From assembly GCF_021731785.1 (NCBI RefSeq), contig NZ_JAKFWS010000016.1, forward strand, positions 82,765-146,764: a stretch of 64,000 bases of DNA, in the 5' to 3' direction. The notes beneath the pieces are model-generated. The model did not search any database. It was not told where the DNA came from and saw nothing but the letters and a program-made list of their open reading frames with translations. Shown here one piece after another: positions 41,421 through 50,582 of the stretch. Origin of the DNA: Methylocystis sp. GTDB lineage: Bacteria > Pseudomonadota > Alphaproteobacteria > Rhizobiales > Beijerinckiaceae. Position 1 is the first letter of the stretch; each line of letters starts with the position of its first letter. The position numbers were made by a program, and so were the translations under genes.

Positions 41421-42379
41421 CGGCGGCGGAGCTCCTCCCCAACAACGAAGTCCTTTCGCCCTTCCGGCACTTTACGCGCGCAGAATGGGCGACGTTGCGC
41501 GCCGACACGCCGCTGACGCTGACTCTCGACGATCTCACCCGGCTGAAATCGCTCAACGATCCGATCTCGCTCGAAGAAGTCATCGAAATCTATCTGCCGC
41601 TGTCGCGACTGCTCGCGCTTTATGTTGCGGCGACTCAAGGTCTCTTCAAAGCGACGCAGCGCTTTCTCGGCGCCGAGGACGGCAAGGTTCCTTATATCAT
41701 TGGCGTTGCGGGCTCCGTCGCGGTGGGAAAATCCACGACGGCGCGCGTGCTGCGCGCATTGCTGTCGCGCTGGCCGAACACGCCGAAGGTGGAACTCATC
41801 ACCACCGACGGATTTCTCTTGCCCAATAGAGTCCTCGAAGCCGAACGGCTCATGGACAAGAAGGGTTTTCCTGAGAGCTACGACAATAAATCGCTGCTGC
41901 GATTTCTATCCGATGTGAAGGCGGGCCGGCGCAATGTCTGCGCGCCGGTCTATTCTCATATGACCTATGACGTCGTCGAGGGCGAGGCGACCTGCGTCGA
42001 CCGGCCCGACATTCTTATTGTCGAAGGCGTCAACGTCCTGTTGGCGCCGCGTATGCGCGACGGGCGCGAAATTCCCTTCGTCTCAGACTTTTTCGATTTC
42101 TCGATCTATCTCGACGCGCCCGAGGACGTGCTGGAGCAATGGTATGTGGAGCGGTTTCGACGGCTCCAGCAGACGGCGTTCCGCGATCCGAAATCCTACT
42201 TCCGGGTCTACGCCGATCTCGAAGAAGAGGAAACGACGCGCGTCGCCAAAGACATCTGGACGCGCATCAATCTCGAGAATTTGCGCCAGAACATCGCCCC
42301 GACCCGCCCGCGCGCAAGTTTGATCCTGACCAAGGGCCCCGACCACAAGATTGAGGAAGTGGCTCTACGAAAGCTATAG
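41417..42379 (+). CDS. coaA: Pantothenate kinase, type I
   Basis: 320-residue P-loop kinase, first step of coenzyme A synthesis. Motifs: [12 protein letters not shown] near the N terminus, [15 protein letters not shown] (Walker A), TTDGFLLPN, and the region KGFPESYD that binds pantothenate. It overlaps hisE by four bases, so it is transcribed with the histidine genes, an arrangement seen in other Rhizobiales. Confidence 0.95.
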   Translation: MTAAELLPNNEVLSPFRHFTRAEWATLRADTPLTLTLDDLTRLKSLNDPISLEEVIEIYLPLSRLLALYVAATQGLFKATQRFLGAEDGKVPYIIGVAGSVAVGKSTTARVLRALLSRWPNTPKVELITTDGFLLPNRVLEAERLMDKKGFPESYDNKSLLRFLSDVKAGRRNVCAPVYSHMTYDVVEGEATCVDRPDILIVEGVNVLLAPRMRDGREIPFVSDFFDFSIYLDAPEDVLEQWYVERFRRLQQTAFRDPKSYFRVYADLEEEETTRVAKDIWTRINLENLRQNIAPTRPRASLILTKGPDHKIEEVALRKL

Positions 42380-42442
42380 ACTTCGCCGCAACCGTGGCGG
42401 CGGGGGCGCGTCGCGCCGGGCGTGGGCTATAGGGGTGGGCGC

Positions 42443-44053
42443 ATGCTCGCGGGTCTGCAAATACTCGTTTTTCTCCTGGCTGCGGTGGCGCTCGTCGCCT
42501 TCATCGCCTTGCGCTCGGGCGTCGCCTCGCCGATCCTGCTTGTTGCGGCCGGCGTGTTGATCGCCGTCGCGCCCGGCGTGCCGCCCTTCGTGCTCGAGCC
42601 GCAATTCGTGTTGCTCCTCGTGCTGCCGCCAGTGATCTACATTTCCGCCATCAACATGAGCTGGCGGGAGTTTAAGTTCAATCTGCCGCCGATCCTTCTG
42701 CTCGCCGTGGGCTGCGTCGTTTTCACCACCATTTCAGTTTCGGTCGCGACGAATTGGCTGCTTGGCTGGCCTCTGGCGGTTGGCTTCGTGCTCGGCGCCA
42801 TCGTCTCGCCGCCGGACGCCGTCGCGCCGCTCGCCATTGCCCGGCGTATGCAACTGCCCCGGCGTATCCTTGTCATTCTGGAGGGCGAGGGCCTCGCCAA
42901 CGACGCCACGGCGCTGGTTCTCTATCGCTTCGCGGTGGCGGCGGTCAGCATCGGCTCTTTTTCGCTGGCGCAGGCGGGCGAAACTTTCACGGTGATCATT
43001 GTCTCAGAGATTCTGTGGGGCGTTGGCGTCGGCTGGACGATGTTGCGGTTGCGTCGCTTCATGCGCGATCCGCGCATCGAAATCACGCTATCGCTGATCA
43101 CGCCTTACCTCGCTTATTGGCCGCCCGAACATCTCGGCGGCTCGGGCGTCATCGCGACGGTGGCGACTGGCCTTTACATCAGCTGGAACGGACCCCGGCT
43201 GATCAGAGCCGCGACGCGGCTGCAAGGCGTATTCTTCTGGGACTTCTTTCTTTTTCTCATCGAAGGCCTCGTTTTCTTGTTCACCGGCCTGCAGGCCCAG
43301 GCGCTGTTCGCGCGTATCCAGAATCATTCGCTGTACGAATTGGCGGCGTCCGCGGCGATCGTCTCGCTCGTCGTGATCCTGGCGCGCTTCGTGTGGATAT
43401 TTCCGCTTACCTATCTGCCGCGCTGGCTCATTCCGCCGCTGGCGCGACGCGATCCTTCGCCGCCCTGGCAATGGCCCTTCATCATTTCCTTCACCGGCGT
43501 GCGGGGGATCGTCTCACTTGCCGCGGCGCTGGCGATTCCGCTCGCGACGGCGCGAGGCGAGCCCTTTCCCTATCGCGACGCGATATTTTTTCTCACCTTT
43601 TGCGTCGTGATGGTCACGCTCGTCGTCCAGGGCGCCGCGATGCCATGGATCATTCGCAAACTCGGTCTCGCCAAAACCGGCATGGAGGAGCGCCTTGTCG
43701 ACCGCGCCGAAGAGCTGTGCGCCCGCCACGCCGCGATCGAGGCGTCGAGCGCGAAGCTCGCGACGCTCGGCGCCGAGAACGACGTTCCCGAAGAGGCGAT
43801 TCTGACCCTCGGCGCGCAGCAGGAATATTTCTTGTCGCGCATCCGCATGAAGTGCGAGGCGAGCGAAGAACGCCGCGCGATGGCGGCGCGTCACGACGAG
43901 CTCGAACTGCAGCTCATCGCCGAGGAGCGCAATCTGATCTACGCCATGCTGCGGGAAGGCAAACTCAAGGATGAGGCCCGCCGCCGCATCGAGCGGGAAC
44001 TCGATCTGCGCGAGGCGGATGTGCTGAACCGCCGCGCCGAGCGGGCAGAGTAG
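42443..44053 (+). CDS. nhaP: CPA1-family Na+/H+ antiporter
   Basis: 536 residues from ATG 42443; the frame is open to GTG 42422. About 12 membrane helices. GAIVSPPDAVAPLAI holds the CPA1 SPPDA(V/T) ion-site motif, and EGEGLANDATALVLYR is the second hallmark region. After residue about 410 follows a charged cytoplasmic helical tail, likely coiled coil, which may sense pH. Typical of Nha/NhaP and YjcE-type exchangers; ion choice (Na+ or K+) cannot be read. Confidence 0.9.
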   Translation: MLAGLQILVFLLAAVALVAFIALRSGVASPILLVAAGVLIAVAPGVPPFVLEPQFVLLLVLPPVIYISAINMSWREFKFNLPPILLLAVGCVVFTTISVSVATNWLLGWPLAVGFVLGAIVSPPDAVAPLAIARRMQLPRRILVILEGEGLANDATALVLYRFAVAAVSIGSFSLAQAGETFTVIIVSEILWGVGVGWTMLRLRRFMRDPRIEITLSLITPYLAYWPPEHLGGSGVIATVATGLYISWNGPRLIRAATRLQGVFFWDFFLFLIEGLVFLFTGLQAQALFARIQNHSLYELAASAAIVSLVVILARFVWIFPLTYLPRWLIPPLARRDPSPPWQWPFIISFTGVRGIVSLAAALAIPLATARGEPFPYRDAIFFLTFCVVMVTLVVQGAAMPWIIRKLGLAKTGMEERLVDRAEELCARHAAIEASSAKLATLGAENDVPEEAILTLGAQQEYFLSRIRMKCEASEERRAMAARHDELELQLIAEERNLIYAMLREGKLKDEARRRIERELDLREADVLNRRAERAE

Positions 44054-44086
44054 GGGGCGCCATGTTTTCCAACGGGGTGCTCGTAT

Positions 44087-44195
44087 GTCAATTCCCGAGG
44101 CGCGCGGAGCGAGCGATCGGGAATCCGGAGCCTCAAACTAAATGTCAAAAATTCAGCTAAATTCCCGGTCAGGCCTTCGGCCTGCCGGGAATGAC
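44087..44195. repeat. Intergenic inverted-repeat element, copy 2
   Basis: About 109 bases starting GTCAATTCCCG and ending CGGGAATGAC, related to the element at 33297-33402. Shared parts include GAGCGATCGGGAATCC and ATTCCCGGTC followed by a GGCCTTCGGCC hairpin. As with copy 1, it sits between two converging genes (nhaP and clpB). Confidence 0.85.
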
Positions 44196-44209
44196 AACGC
44201 GCGGTTTCG

Positions 44210-46831
44210 TTAGGCGTTCCCCACCGTGCGCAGCAGCGGCGCGGCGCGCCCATGCGCCGACTTGCCGTCGATGACAAGCCCTGTCGCGTCGGCGGAAACT
44301 TCGACCGTCGCGCCGTCGATGATCTCGCCGGCGAGCAGTCGCTCGGCGAGCGCATCCTGCAACTCCTTCTGCATGACGCGTTTCAAAGGCCTCGCGCCGT
44401 AAGTCGGATCGTAGCCTTTCGCCGCCAGCCAGTCGCGCGCTTTGGAGTCGAGGTGCAGCGTGATCTTGCGATCTTCGAGAAGCTTCTGCAGCCGCTTGAC
44501 CTGGATGTCGACGATCGCGCCCATGTCCTCGCGCCGCAGCCGGTTGAACAGGATGATCTCGTCGACACGGTTCAGGAACTCCGGCCTGAAATGCCCGCGC
44601 ACCACCTGCATCACTTCGTCATGCACGGCGGATGAATCCTCGCCCTCCTTCTGCATAACAAGGAATTCCGAGCCGAGATTCGACGTCATGATGATCAGCG
44701 TGTTCTTGAAATCGACGGTGCGGCCCTGGCCGTCGGTCAGACGCCCGTCGTCGAGCACCTGCAGCAGCACGTTGAAGACGTCCGGATGGGCTTTCTCGAT
44801 CTCGTCGAAGAGCACGACCTGATACGGCCTGCGGCGAACGGCTTCGGTCAGAGCGCCGCCTTCCTCATAGCCGACATAGCCGGGCGGCGCGCCGATGAGC
44901 CGCGCGACCGAGTGCTTTTCCATATATTCCGACATGTCGAGCCGCACCATCGCAGTCTCGTCGTCGAAGAGGAAGCTCGCCAGCGCCTTGGTCAGCTCGG
45001 TCTTGCCGACGCCCGTGGGACCAAGGAAGATGAAGCTGCCAATCGGGCGGTTGGGGTCCTGCAGTCCGGCGCGCGCCCGGCGCACCGCGGTCGACACGGC
45101 GACCACCGCGTCATGCTGTCCGACAACGCGCTTTGCAAGCTCGTCCTCCATATGAAGGAGCTTCTCGCGTTCGCCTTCGAGCATCTTGTCGACCGGCACG
45201 CCCGTCCAGCGCGAGACAACCTGCGCCACGTCATTGGCGGTAACCGCTTCGTCGACGAGCGTGTCGGCTTCGGTTTCTGTCTCCTTGAGCTTCCTCTCGA
45301 GGTCAGGGATTACGCCATAGGTCAGTTCGCCGGCGCGCTGATATTCGCCGCGCCGCTGCGCCTGAGCGAGTTCGTTGCGCGCCGCTTCGAGCTGCTCCTT
45401 GAGCTTCTGCGCCGCTCCGAGCTTGTCCTTCTCGGCTCGCCAGCGCGCAGTGAGAGCAGCCGACTTCTCTTCGAGGTCGGCGAGCTCGCCTTCGAGCTTC
45501 GCGAGTCGATCCTTTGAGGCCGTATCCGTCTCCTTTTTCAGCGCTTCCTGTTCGATCTTCAGCTGAATGATGCGCCGGTCGAGTTCGTCGAGCTCCTCGG
45601 GCTTCGAATCGATCTGCATGCGCAGACGCGACGACGCCTCGTCGACGAGGTCGATCGCCTTATCGGGGAGGAAGCGGTCAGAGATGTAGCGGTTCGACAA
45701 AGTCGCGGCGGCGACGATCGCGCTATCGGTGATGCGCACGCCGTGATGGAGTTCGTATTTCTCCTTCAGTCCGCGCAGGATCGAGATCGTATCCTCGACC
45801 GTCGGCTCGTCGACGAAGACTGGCTGGAAGCGTCGCGCCAGCGCCGCGTCCTTTTCGACGTGTTTCCTGTATTCGTCGAGTGTCGTCGCGCCGACGCAAT
45901 GCAACTCGCCGCGCGCGAGCGCCGGTTTGAGCAGATTGGAGGCGTCCATCGCGCCATCCGCCTTGCCGGCGCCAACGAGCGTGTGCATCTCGTCAATGAA
46001 CAGGATGACATTGCCCTCGGCGGCGGTGACTTCGTTAAGCACCGCCTTCAGACGCTCCTCGAATTCGCCGCGATATTTCGCTCCGGCGATCAGCGCGCCC
46101 ATGTCGAGCGCCAGCAGCTTCTTATCCTCAAGCGATTCAGGCACGTCGCCGTTGATGATGCGCAAAGCCAGGCCCTCGACGATCGCCGTCTTGCCGACTC
46201 CGGGCTCGCCGATCAGCACGGGATTGTTCTTGGTGCGGCGCGACAGCACCTGGATGGTGCGGCGGATTTCCTCGTCGCGGCCGATGACGGGGTCGAGCTT
46301 GCCTTCCCGCGCGGCCTCGGTCAGGTCGCGGGCGTATTTCTTGAGCGCGTCATAGGCGTTTTCGGCGGAAGCCGAATCCGCCGTGCGGCCCTTGCGCAAA
46401 TCCTCGATCGCGGCGTTCAGCGTCTGCGGCGTGACGCCCGCGTCGCGCAAGATGCGCGCGGCCTCCGAATCCTTCTCCATGGCCAGCGCCAGCAGCAGGC
46501 GCTCGACGGTGACGTAAGAGTCGCCCGCCTTCTGGGCGATCTTCTCGGCGTTGTCGAAGAGTCGGGCCGTCGCCGGCGCGAGATAAAGCTGGCCGGCGCC
46601 CGAGCCGCCGACTTTCGGCAGTTTCGCCAGCGCCGCTTCTGTCTTGGCCAGCGCCTCGCGCGAGCGGCCGCCGGCGCGGTCGATCAGCCCGGCGGAGAGG
46701 CCCTGATCGTCGTCGAGCAGGACCTTCAGAATATGTTCAGGCGTAAACTGCTGGTGGCCCTCGCGCGTCGCCAACGCCTGCGCGCTCTGCACGAATCCGC
46801 GCGCGCGTTCGGTATATTTCTCAAAGTTCAT
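44210..46831 (-). CDS. clpB: ClpB disaggregase
   Basis: 873-residue Hsp100 chaperone that, with DnaK, resolves protein aggregates. The start ATG 46831 gives [15 protein letters not shown]; the longer frame to 46888 is not used. Clp_N repeats (1-145), AAA1 with [15 protein letters not shown] near 200, a long coiled-coil M domain (about 405-525; [20 protein letters not shown]) that separates ClpB from ClpA/C, and AAA2 with [15 protein letters not shown] near 605. The C-terminal part has [13 protein letters not shown]. No ClpP-binding loop is expected. Usually heat-shock controlled; the upstream 170 bases show no sigma-32 box I could be sure of. Confidence 0.95.
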   Translation of the reverse strand: MNFEKYTERARGFVQSAQALATREGHQQFTPEHILKVLLDDDQGLSAGLIDRAGGRSREALAKTEAALAKLPKVGGSGAGQLYLAPATARLFDNAEKIAQKAGDSYVTVERLLLALAMEKDSEAARILRDAGVTPQTLNAAIEDLRKGRTADSASAENAYDALKKYARDLTEAAREGKLDPVIGRDEEIRRTIQVLSRRTKNNPVLIGEPGVGKTAIVEGLALRIINGDVPESLEDKKLLALDMGALIAGAKYRGEFEERLKAVLNEVTAAEGNVILFIDEMHTLVGAGKADGAMDASNLLKPALARGELHCVGATTLDEYRKHVEKDAALARRFQPVFVDEPTVEDTISILRGLKEKYELHHGVRITDSAIVAAATLSNRYISDRFLPDKAIDLVDEASSRLRMQIDSKPEELDELDRRIIQLKIEQEALKKETDTASKDRLAKLEGELADLEEKSAALTARWRAEKDKLGAAQKLKEQLEAARNELAQAQRRGEYQRAGELTYGVIPDLERKLKETETEADTLVDEAVTANDVAQVVSRWTGVPVDKMLEGEREKLLHMEDELAKRVVGQHDAVVAVSTAVRRARAGLQDPNRPIGSFIFLGPTGVGKTELTKALASFLFDDETAMVRLDMSEYMEKHSVARLIGAPPGYVGYEEGGALTEAVRRRPYQVVLFDEIEKAHPDVFNVLLQVLDDGRLTDGQGRTVDFKNTLIIMTSNLGSEFLVMQKEGEDSSAVHDEVMQVVRGHFRPEFLNRVDEIILFNRLRREDMGAIVDIQVKRLQKLLEDRKITLHLDSKARDWLAAKGYDPTYGARPLKRVMQKELQDALAERLLAGEIIDGATVEVSADATGLVIDGKSAHGRAAPLLRTVGNA

Positions 46832-47000
46832 TGATAGCCCCTCTGACCATGAGGCGGCCCTCGGTCGAGCGGCGCGCCTCGCGTCCAAATTTTTCGTTTA
46901 AAGCCCCTTGCGGCGGCCCTCGTCGTCGATATGGGAAGGGCAGAGCGGGGTTAAAGGGGGCGCGGCGCGAAAGCGCGGGCTCGACCGCGCGCAGCGGCGC

Positions 47001-47426
47001 TCAACCGGCTTGGCGCGGCGTGCGCACGGCCGACCAGACCCCGCGCCATCCTCCATAGAGCGCGAGGGCCACGAGCGACAGCATCATCGCATAGACCAGG
47101 CCGGAGGCGATGAGACCGGCGAGAGGACTGCCGTACATTGCATAAATGTTCGACGGCCGCTGCTCGGCGCCGGGGCTAAGATGGGCGAACCACAGCGCTG
47201 CGGCGCCGAGCGCGCCGATCACCGCCCAGAATTTCGGGCCGATCTTGCCGCGAAAATAGAAATAGAGCGCGGCGACTATCAGCGCGTATTTTACCGAAAG
47301 AAACCCAGCGACGATCGCCCACGCCGATGGTTGCGAGAAATCGTCGCTCAGGAGATGGTCGATGTCATGCGCAGCGGAAAATGCGATCGCGGCCAGAACG
47401 AGGACCGTGAGCGTCTTGTCCGGCAT
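47001..47426 (-). CDS. Hypothetical membrane protein, four helices
   Basis: 141 residues, four hydrophobic segments (about 5-19, 34-57, 63-83, 103-125). Near the N terminus AAHDIDHLL carries two histidines and aspartates within reach of the membrane surface. Family not recognised. It is transcribed toward clpB, 170 bases away, and is divergent from the MOSC gene. Confidence 0.6.
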   Translation of the reverse strand: MPDKTLTVLVLAAIAFSAAHDIDHLLSDDFSQPSAWAIVAGFLSVKYALIVAALYFYFRGKIGPKFWAVIGALGAAALWFAHLSPGAEQRPSNIYAMYGSPLAGLIASGLVYAMMLSLVALALYGGWRGVWSAVRTPRQAG

Positions 47427-47521
47427 GGCTGACTCTCCTTGCGAACGGCCGAGTCTATTTTCGTGACGGCGGGGCAGTTGTAGGCAATGTGCGGCAACTT
47501 GTCACCGAAACAGGAAAGTCC

Positions 47522-48289
47522 ATGCGCCTCGCCGCACTCTACCGCTATCCCGTCAAGGGCCTTTCGCCCGAGCCGCTAGACGCCGCCGATCTAAAGACCG
47601 ACGCCTACTTTCCCGGGGACCGGCTGTTCGCGCTCGAAAACGGCCCATCGGGCTTCGATCCCGCGGCGCCGGCGCACCAGCCCAAGATCAAATTTCTGAT
47701 GCTGATGCGCAACGGCGCGCTCGCCGGGCTTGCGACGCGCTATAACGAAACGGCAGGCGTGCTGACGATCTCGCAAGACGGGCGCGAGGTCGCGCAGGGC
47801 AACTTGCGGTCGGCCGAAGGGCGCGGCGCCATCGAAGCGTTCCTCACCGGGTTTCTCGGGGCTGAAATCCGCGGTCCCGTGCGGCTTCTCGCCGCGCCGG
47901 ACGGTTTTCGCTTCACCGATTCGAAATCGGGCTTCGTTTCGCTCGTCAATCTGTCGAGCGTCGCGGCGATCAGCGAGGCGCAGAAGGCTGCGGTCGATCC
48001 GCTGAGATTTCGCGCCAATCTCTATATGGCGGGCATGGCTCCCTGGGCCGAGGCGGCGCTCCCAGGCCGAACGCTCACGATCGGCGGCGTGCGGCTTGAA
48101 ATTCTCAAAATGACCGACCGCTGCGCCGCAACCGGCGTCGAGCCGGGAACCGGCCGGCGCGACATGGACCTCGTCCAGACGCTACGCGACAACTTCGGCC
48201 ATATCGACTGCGGCGTCTACGCGCGGGTGATCGAGGGCGGCCGCATCGCGGCCGGCGATGCGGTCAGCGTCGCCGCCTCAGTCTGTTAG
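47522..48289 (+). CDS. MOSC-domain protein, YcbX-like
   Basis: 255 residues from ATG 47522; an earlier GTG 47489 is in frame but has no support. N-terminal beta-barrel domain (LYRYPVKGLSPEPL, about 1-85) and a C-terminal MOSC domain (about 95-250) with the cysteine in TDRCAATGVEPGTG that is thought to carry sulfur or the molybdenum cofactor. Related proteins reduce N-hydroxylated compounds. It overlaps the DUF4167 gene by four bases at the 3' ends. Confidence 0.85.
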   Translation: MRLAALYRYPVKGLSPEPLDAADLKTDAYFPGDRLFALENGPSGFDPAAPAHQPKIKFLMLMRNGALAGLATRYNETAGVLTISQDGREVAQGNLRSAEGRGAIEAFLTGFLGAEIRGPVRLLAAPDGFRFTDSKSGFVSLVNLSSVAAISEAQKAAVDPLRFRANLYMAGMAPWAEAALPGRTLTIGGVRLEILKMTDRCAATGVEPGTGRRDMDLVQTLRDNFGHIDCGVYARVIEGGRIAAGDAVSVAASVC

Positions 48290-49167
48290 AAGCGATCCGG
48301 CTCCAGCGGAAGCTCTCCGACCTCCGGCGCGTCGTCGTCGCGCGAACCGCCGGCGACGTCATCCATCGGCGGGCGTGGGCGCCGGCGACGGCGGGAGCTC
48401 AGATGATAATTGACCCCGCCCTCATGGTCGCGCGGCGTTTCGCGCTCGACCAGCGGCTCCGCCGCGACGTCGCTCGGCGCGGGGCGAGAAGCCGTCGGCC
48501 CGGTAATGAATGACGGAAGCGCGGCTCCCGCGCCGCCCTCGGCGGCGCCGGTCTCGCCGCGCGGCTGGAAACGGCGATCGCGGCTGCGGTCGTAGCCCTG
48601 GTGGCGCGGGCGGTCGCCGCCCTCGGCGTTGCGATCCCGGTTAAACGGCGGCCGCTCGGGCCGCTGCGGGCGCTCGGGGCGTTCCGCGCGCTGCATATCG
48701 CCGATCGGGCGCTCCTCGAAGGGCTGCGGCTGAGGCTGCGGCGGCGCATAATGCTGCGGCGGCGCGAAGGCCTGCTGCGGCGGTTGCGGCTGGTAGGCCG
48801 GCGCTGCCGGCAGTCGCTCGGAAAGCGACGCGAATCGGTCGGGAAGCGGGGCGAAATCGTCGTCGTCCTCGGAGGTCTCGACTTCGGCTTCAAACTGCGG
48901 GCGCGCATAGCCGTTGACCTGCTGCTGCTGGGCGGCGGCGATCAGCCGGAAATAGTGCTCTGCATGCTGCAGCAGGCTCTCGGCCATGATAATGTCGCCG
49001 GAAGACTGCGCATCGCGCGCGAGCTGAAGATATTTTTCGGCGACATGTTGAGCCGTGCCGCGAATCTTCACGTCGGGGCCATTGGACTCATAGGATCGCG
49101 TCAGCGGATTAGGCCCTTTTCGGCCGTTGCGTCCGCGCATTCTCTTGTTTTGTCCTGGTCTCATCAA
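48286..49167 (-). CDS. DUF4167 protein, probable RNA-binding
   Basis: 293 residues. The N terminus RPGQNKRMRGRNGRK and the conserved block GPDVKIRGTAQHVAEKYLQLARDAQSSGD (residues 30-80, shown here in part) define DUF4167, a family present in nearly all Rhizobiales downstream of prmC. The rest is low-complexity, rich in Gln, Pro, Arg and Glu, with RPERPERPQ-like repeats, and probably disordered. A basic N terminus and RG-rich character suggest RNA binding, which is inference. Confidence 0.85.
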   Translation of the reverse strand: MMRPGQNKRMRGRNGRKGPNPLTRSYESNGPDVKIRGTAQHVAEKYLQLARDAQSSGDIIMAESLLQHAEHYFRLIAAAQQQQVNGYARPQFEAEVETSEDDDDFAPLPDRFASLSERLPAAPAYQPQPPQQAFAPPQHYAPPQPQPQPFEERPIGDMQRAERPERPQRPERPPFNRDRNAEGGDRPRHQGYDRSRDRRFQPRGETGAAEGGAGAALPSFITGPTASRPAPSDVAAEPLVERETPRDHEGGVNYHLSSRRRRRPRPPMDDVAGGSRDDDAPEVGELPLEPDRF

Positions 49168-49670
49168 ACTCCCCGCAATCTCGCTGCGCTCGGCCCCCGC
49201 CTGCGCGGTCTTTCCAACAACGTCGCCGCCAAAATCCTTCGCCAGAAGTCGCCAACGCCAAACGCCCGGCCGACAGCGATCCGTTCCCGGACCGCGAGCT
49301 TCAAGAGCGGCGCGCGCGAGTCGAATTTCCCCAAGTCGGCCGTTATCGGCGGCCCCGCGTGTTTCTGCGCCAATTCCCCTCAGCGCGAATTCATGACGCT
49401 AAGCGCGACTGGATGCCGTCTGCCTGCCTGGCGCATAACGCCCGGCGACGATTCGAAGTGGCCTCACTCCGGCGCTTTCATGTCGATTTCGACGTTGCTC
49501 CGGCCGGTCGTTTCGGGCTTCCGTTTCGCGAAGCGGAGCCAAAGGTCCCGAGGTTCTCTCTCGAAGTCGGCGATCGGCTGGACCTGGAATGACTATAGTG
49601 GAGGGGGTGGCCCCCAACAAGGCCGGGCGCCGCGCGGCGGGCCAAAAAAGGCGATACTGTAGCCAATATG
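49168..49670. other. Intergenic region between prmC and the DUF4167 gene
   Basis: About 500 bases. Open frames here are short, arginine-rich shadows on both strands with no start signals. It should contain the promoter of the DUF4167 gene. In relatives the two genes are closer, so the gap may hold decayed sequence. No hairpin, repeat or RNA gene was recognised. Confidence 0.4.
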
Positions 49671-50579
49671 TCACGTCGGCGTGGGCAAAAGGCGCGCCGC
49701 GACAATCCTCTCATGTCCGCCAGCGTCGCGGGCGACGCTCTCGATCTGGAGGCCGACGGGGGCCAAAAGCGCGGCGACGGCGGCGGCCTGATCGAATCCG
49801 ACCTCAAAGAGAGCGAACCCGTCTTCGGCCAGCAGATTTGGCAGGTCGCGAAGGATTTCTCGGTAACATTCGAGCCCGTCGGGGCCGCCATCCAGCGCCA
49901 GCGCCGGATCATGCAGTCGCACCTCGGGCTCGAGATCTGCGATGTCCTGGGTGCGGACATAGGGGGGATTGGAAACGATGAGGTCGAAACGTCCCTGAAG
50001 CGCCTCAGCCCAGCGGCCACGTAGGATGCTCGCGCGGTTGGCGAGGCCGCAGCGGGCGAGATTTGCGACGGTCGCCGCGCAGGCTTCGGCCGAGAGATCG
50101 ACGGCGAGCGCCCACGCCGCCGGAAGTTCGCTGAGTAGCGCGCAGGCGATGGCGCCCGATCCGGCGCCGAGATCGAGAATCGAGAGTGGCGCGTCGCGCT
50201 TTTCCGCCAGGAGGCTCAACGCCGTCTCGACGAGCGTTTCGGTGTCTGGCCGCGGATCGAGCACGCCGGGCGCGACCGCCAGATCGAGGGTCCAGAATCC
50301 GCGCTCTCCGAGAATGCGCGACACCGGTTCACGAGCGGCCCGCCGCGCCGCATAGTCGGAATACGTACGCGATTCCTCGTCCGAAAGCGGCGCGCACGGC
50401 GCCAGGGCGAGTTCGAGCCGCGTCAGCCCCGTCGCGCCGCGCAACAGCGCGCGCGCCTCGTCCTGACCATCCGCGACGCCGGCGGCCTCGAGATATTCGG
50501 CGACCGCCGCGATCGCCTCTATTCGCGTCGGGGACGGCGCGCTGCTTGCCGCCGCCTTTTTCCCAACGCCGACCTTCAT
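49671..50579 (-). CDS. prmC: Release factor glutamine methyltransferase
   Basis: 302-residue SAM-dependent enzyme that methylates the GGQ glutamine of release factors 1 and 2. N-terminal helical domain (1-95), SAM site ILDLGAGSGAIACAL near 140, and the substrate motif SNPPYV near 192. It lies only 3 bases from the htpG stop and may share its transcript. prfA, the usual upstream partner, is not next to it here. Confidence 0.93.
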   Translation of the reverse strand: MKVGVGKKAAASSAPSPTRIEAIAAVAEYLEAAGVADGQDEARALLRGATGLTRLELALAPCAPLSDEESRTYSDYAARRAAREPVSRILGERGFWTLDLAVAPGVLDPRPDTETLVETALSLLAEKRDAPLSILDLGAGSGAIACALLSELPAAWALAVDLSAEACAATVANLARCGLANRASILRGRWAEALQGRFDLIVSNPPYVRTQDIADLEPEVRLHDPALALDGGPDGLECYREILRDLPNLLAEDGFALFEVGFDQAAAVAALLAPVGLQIESVARDAGGHERIVAARLLPTPT

Positions 50580-50582
50580 GTC

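Noticed and set aside
42754..43974. 406-codon rightward frame within nhaP
   Set aside because: Shifted frame of the antiporter gene, arginine-rich, no membrane pattern.
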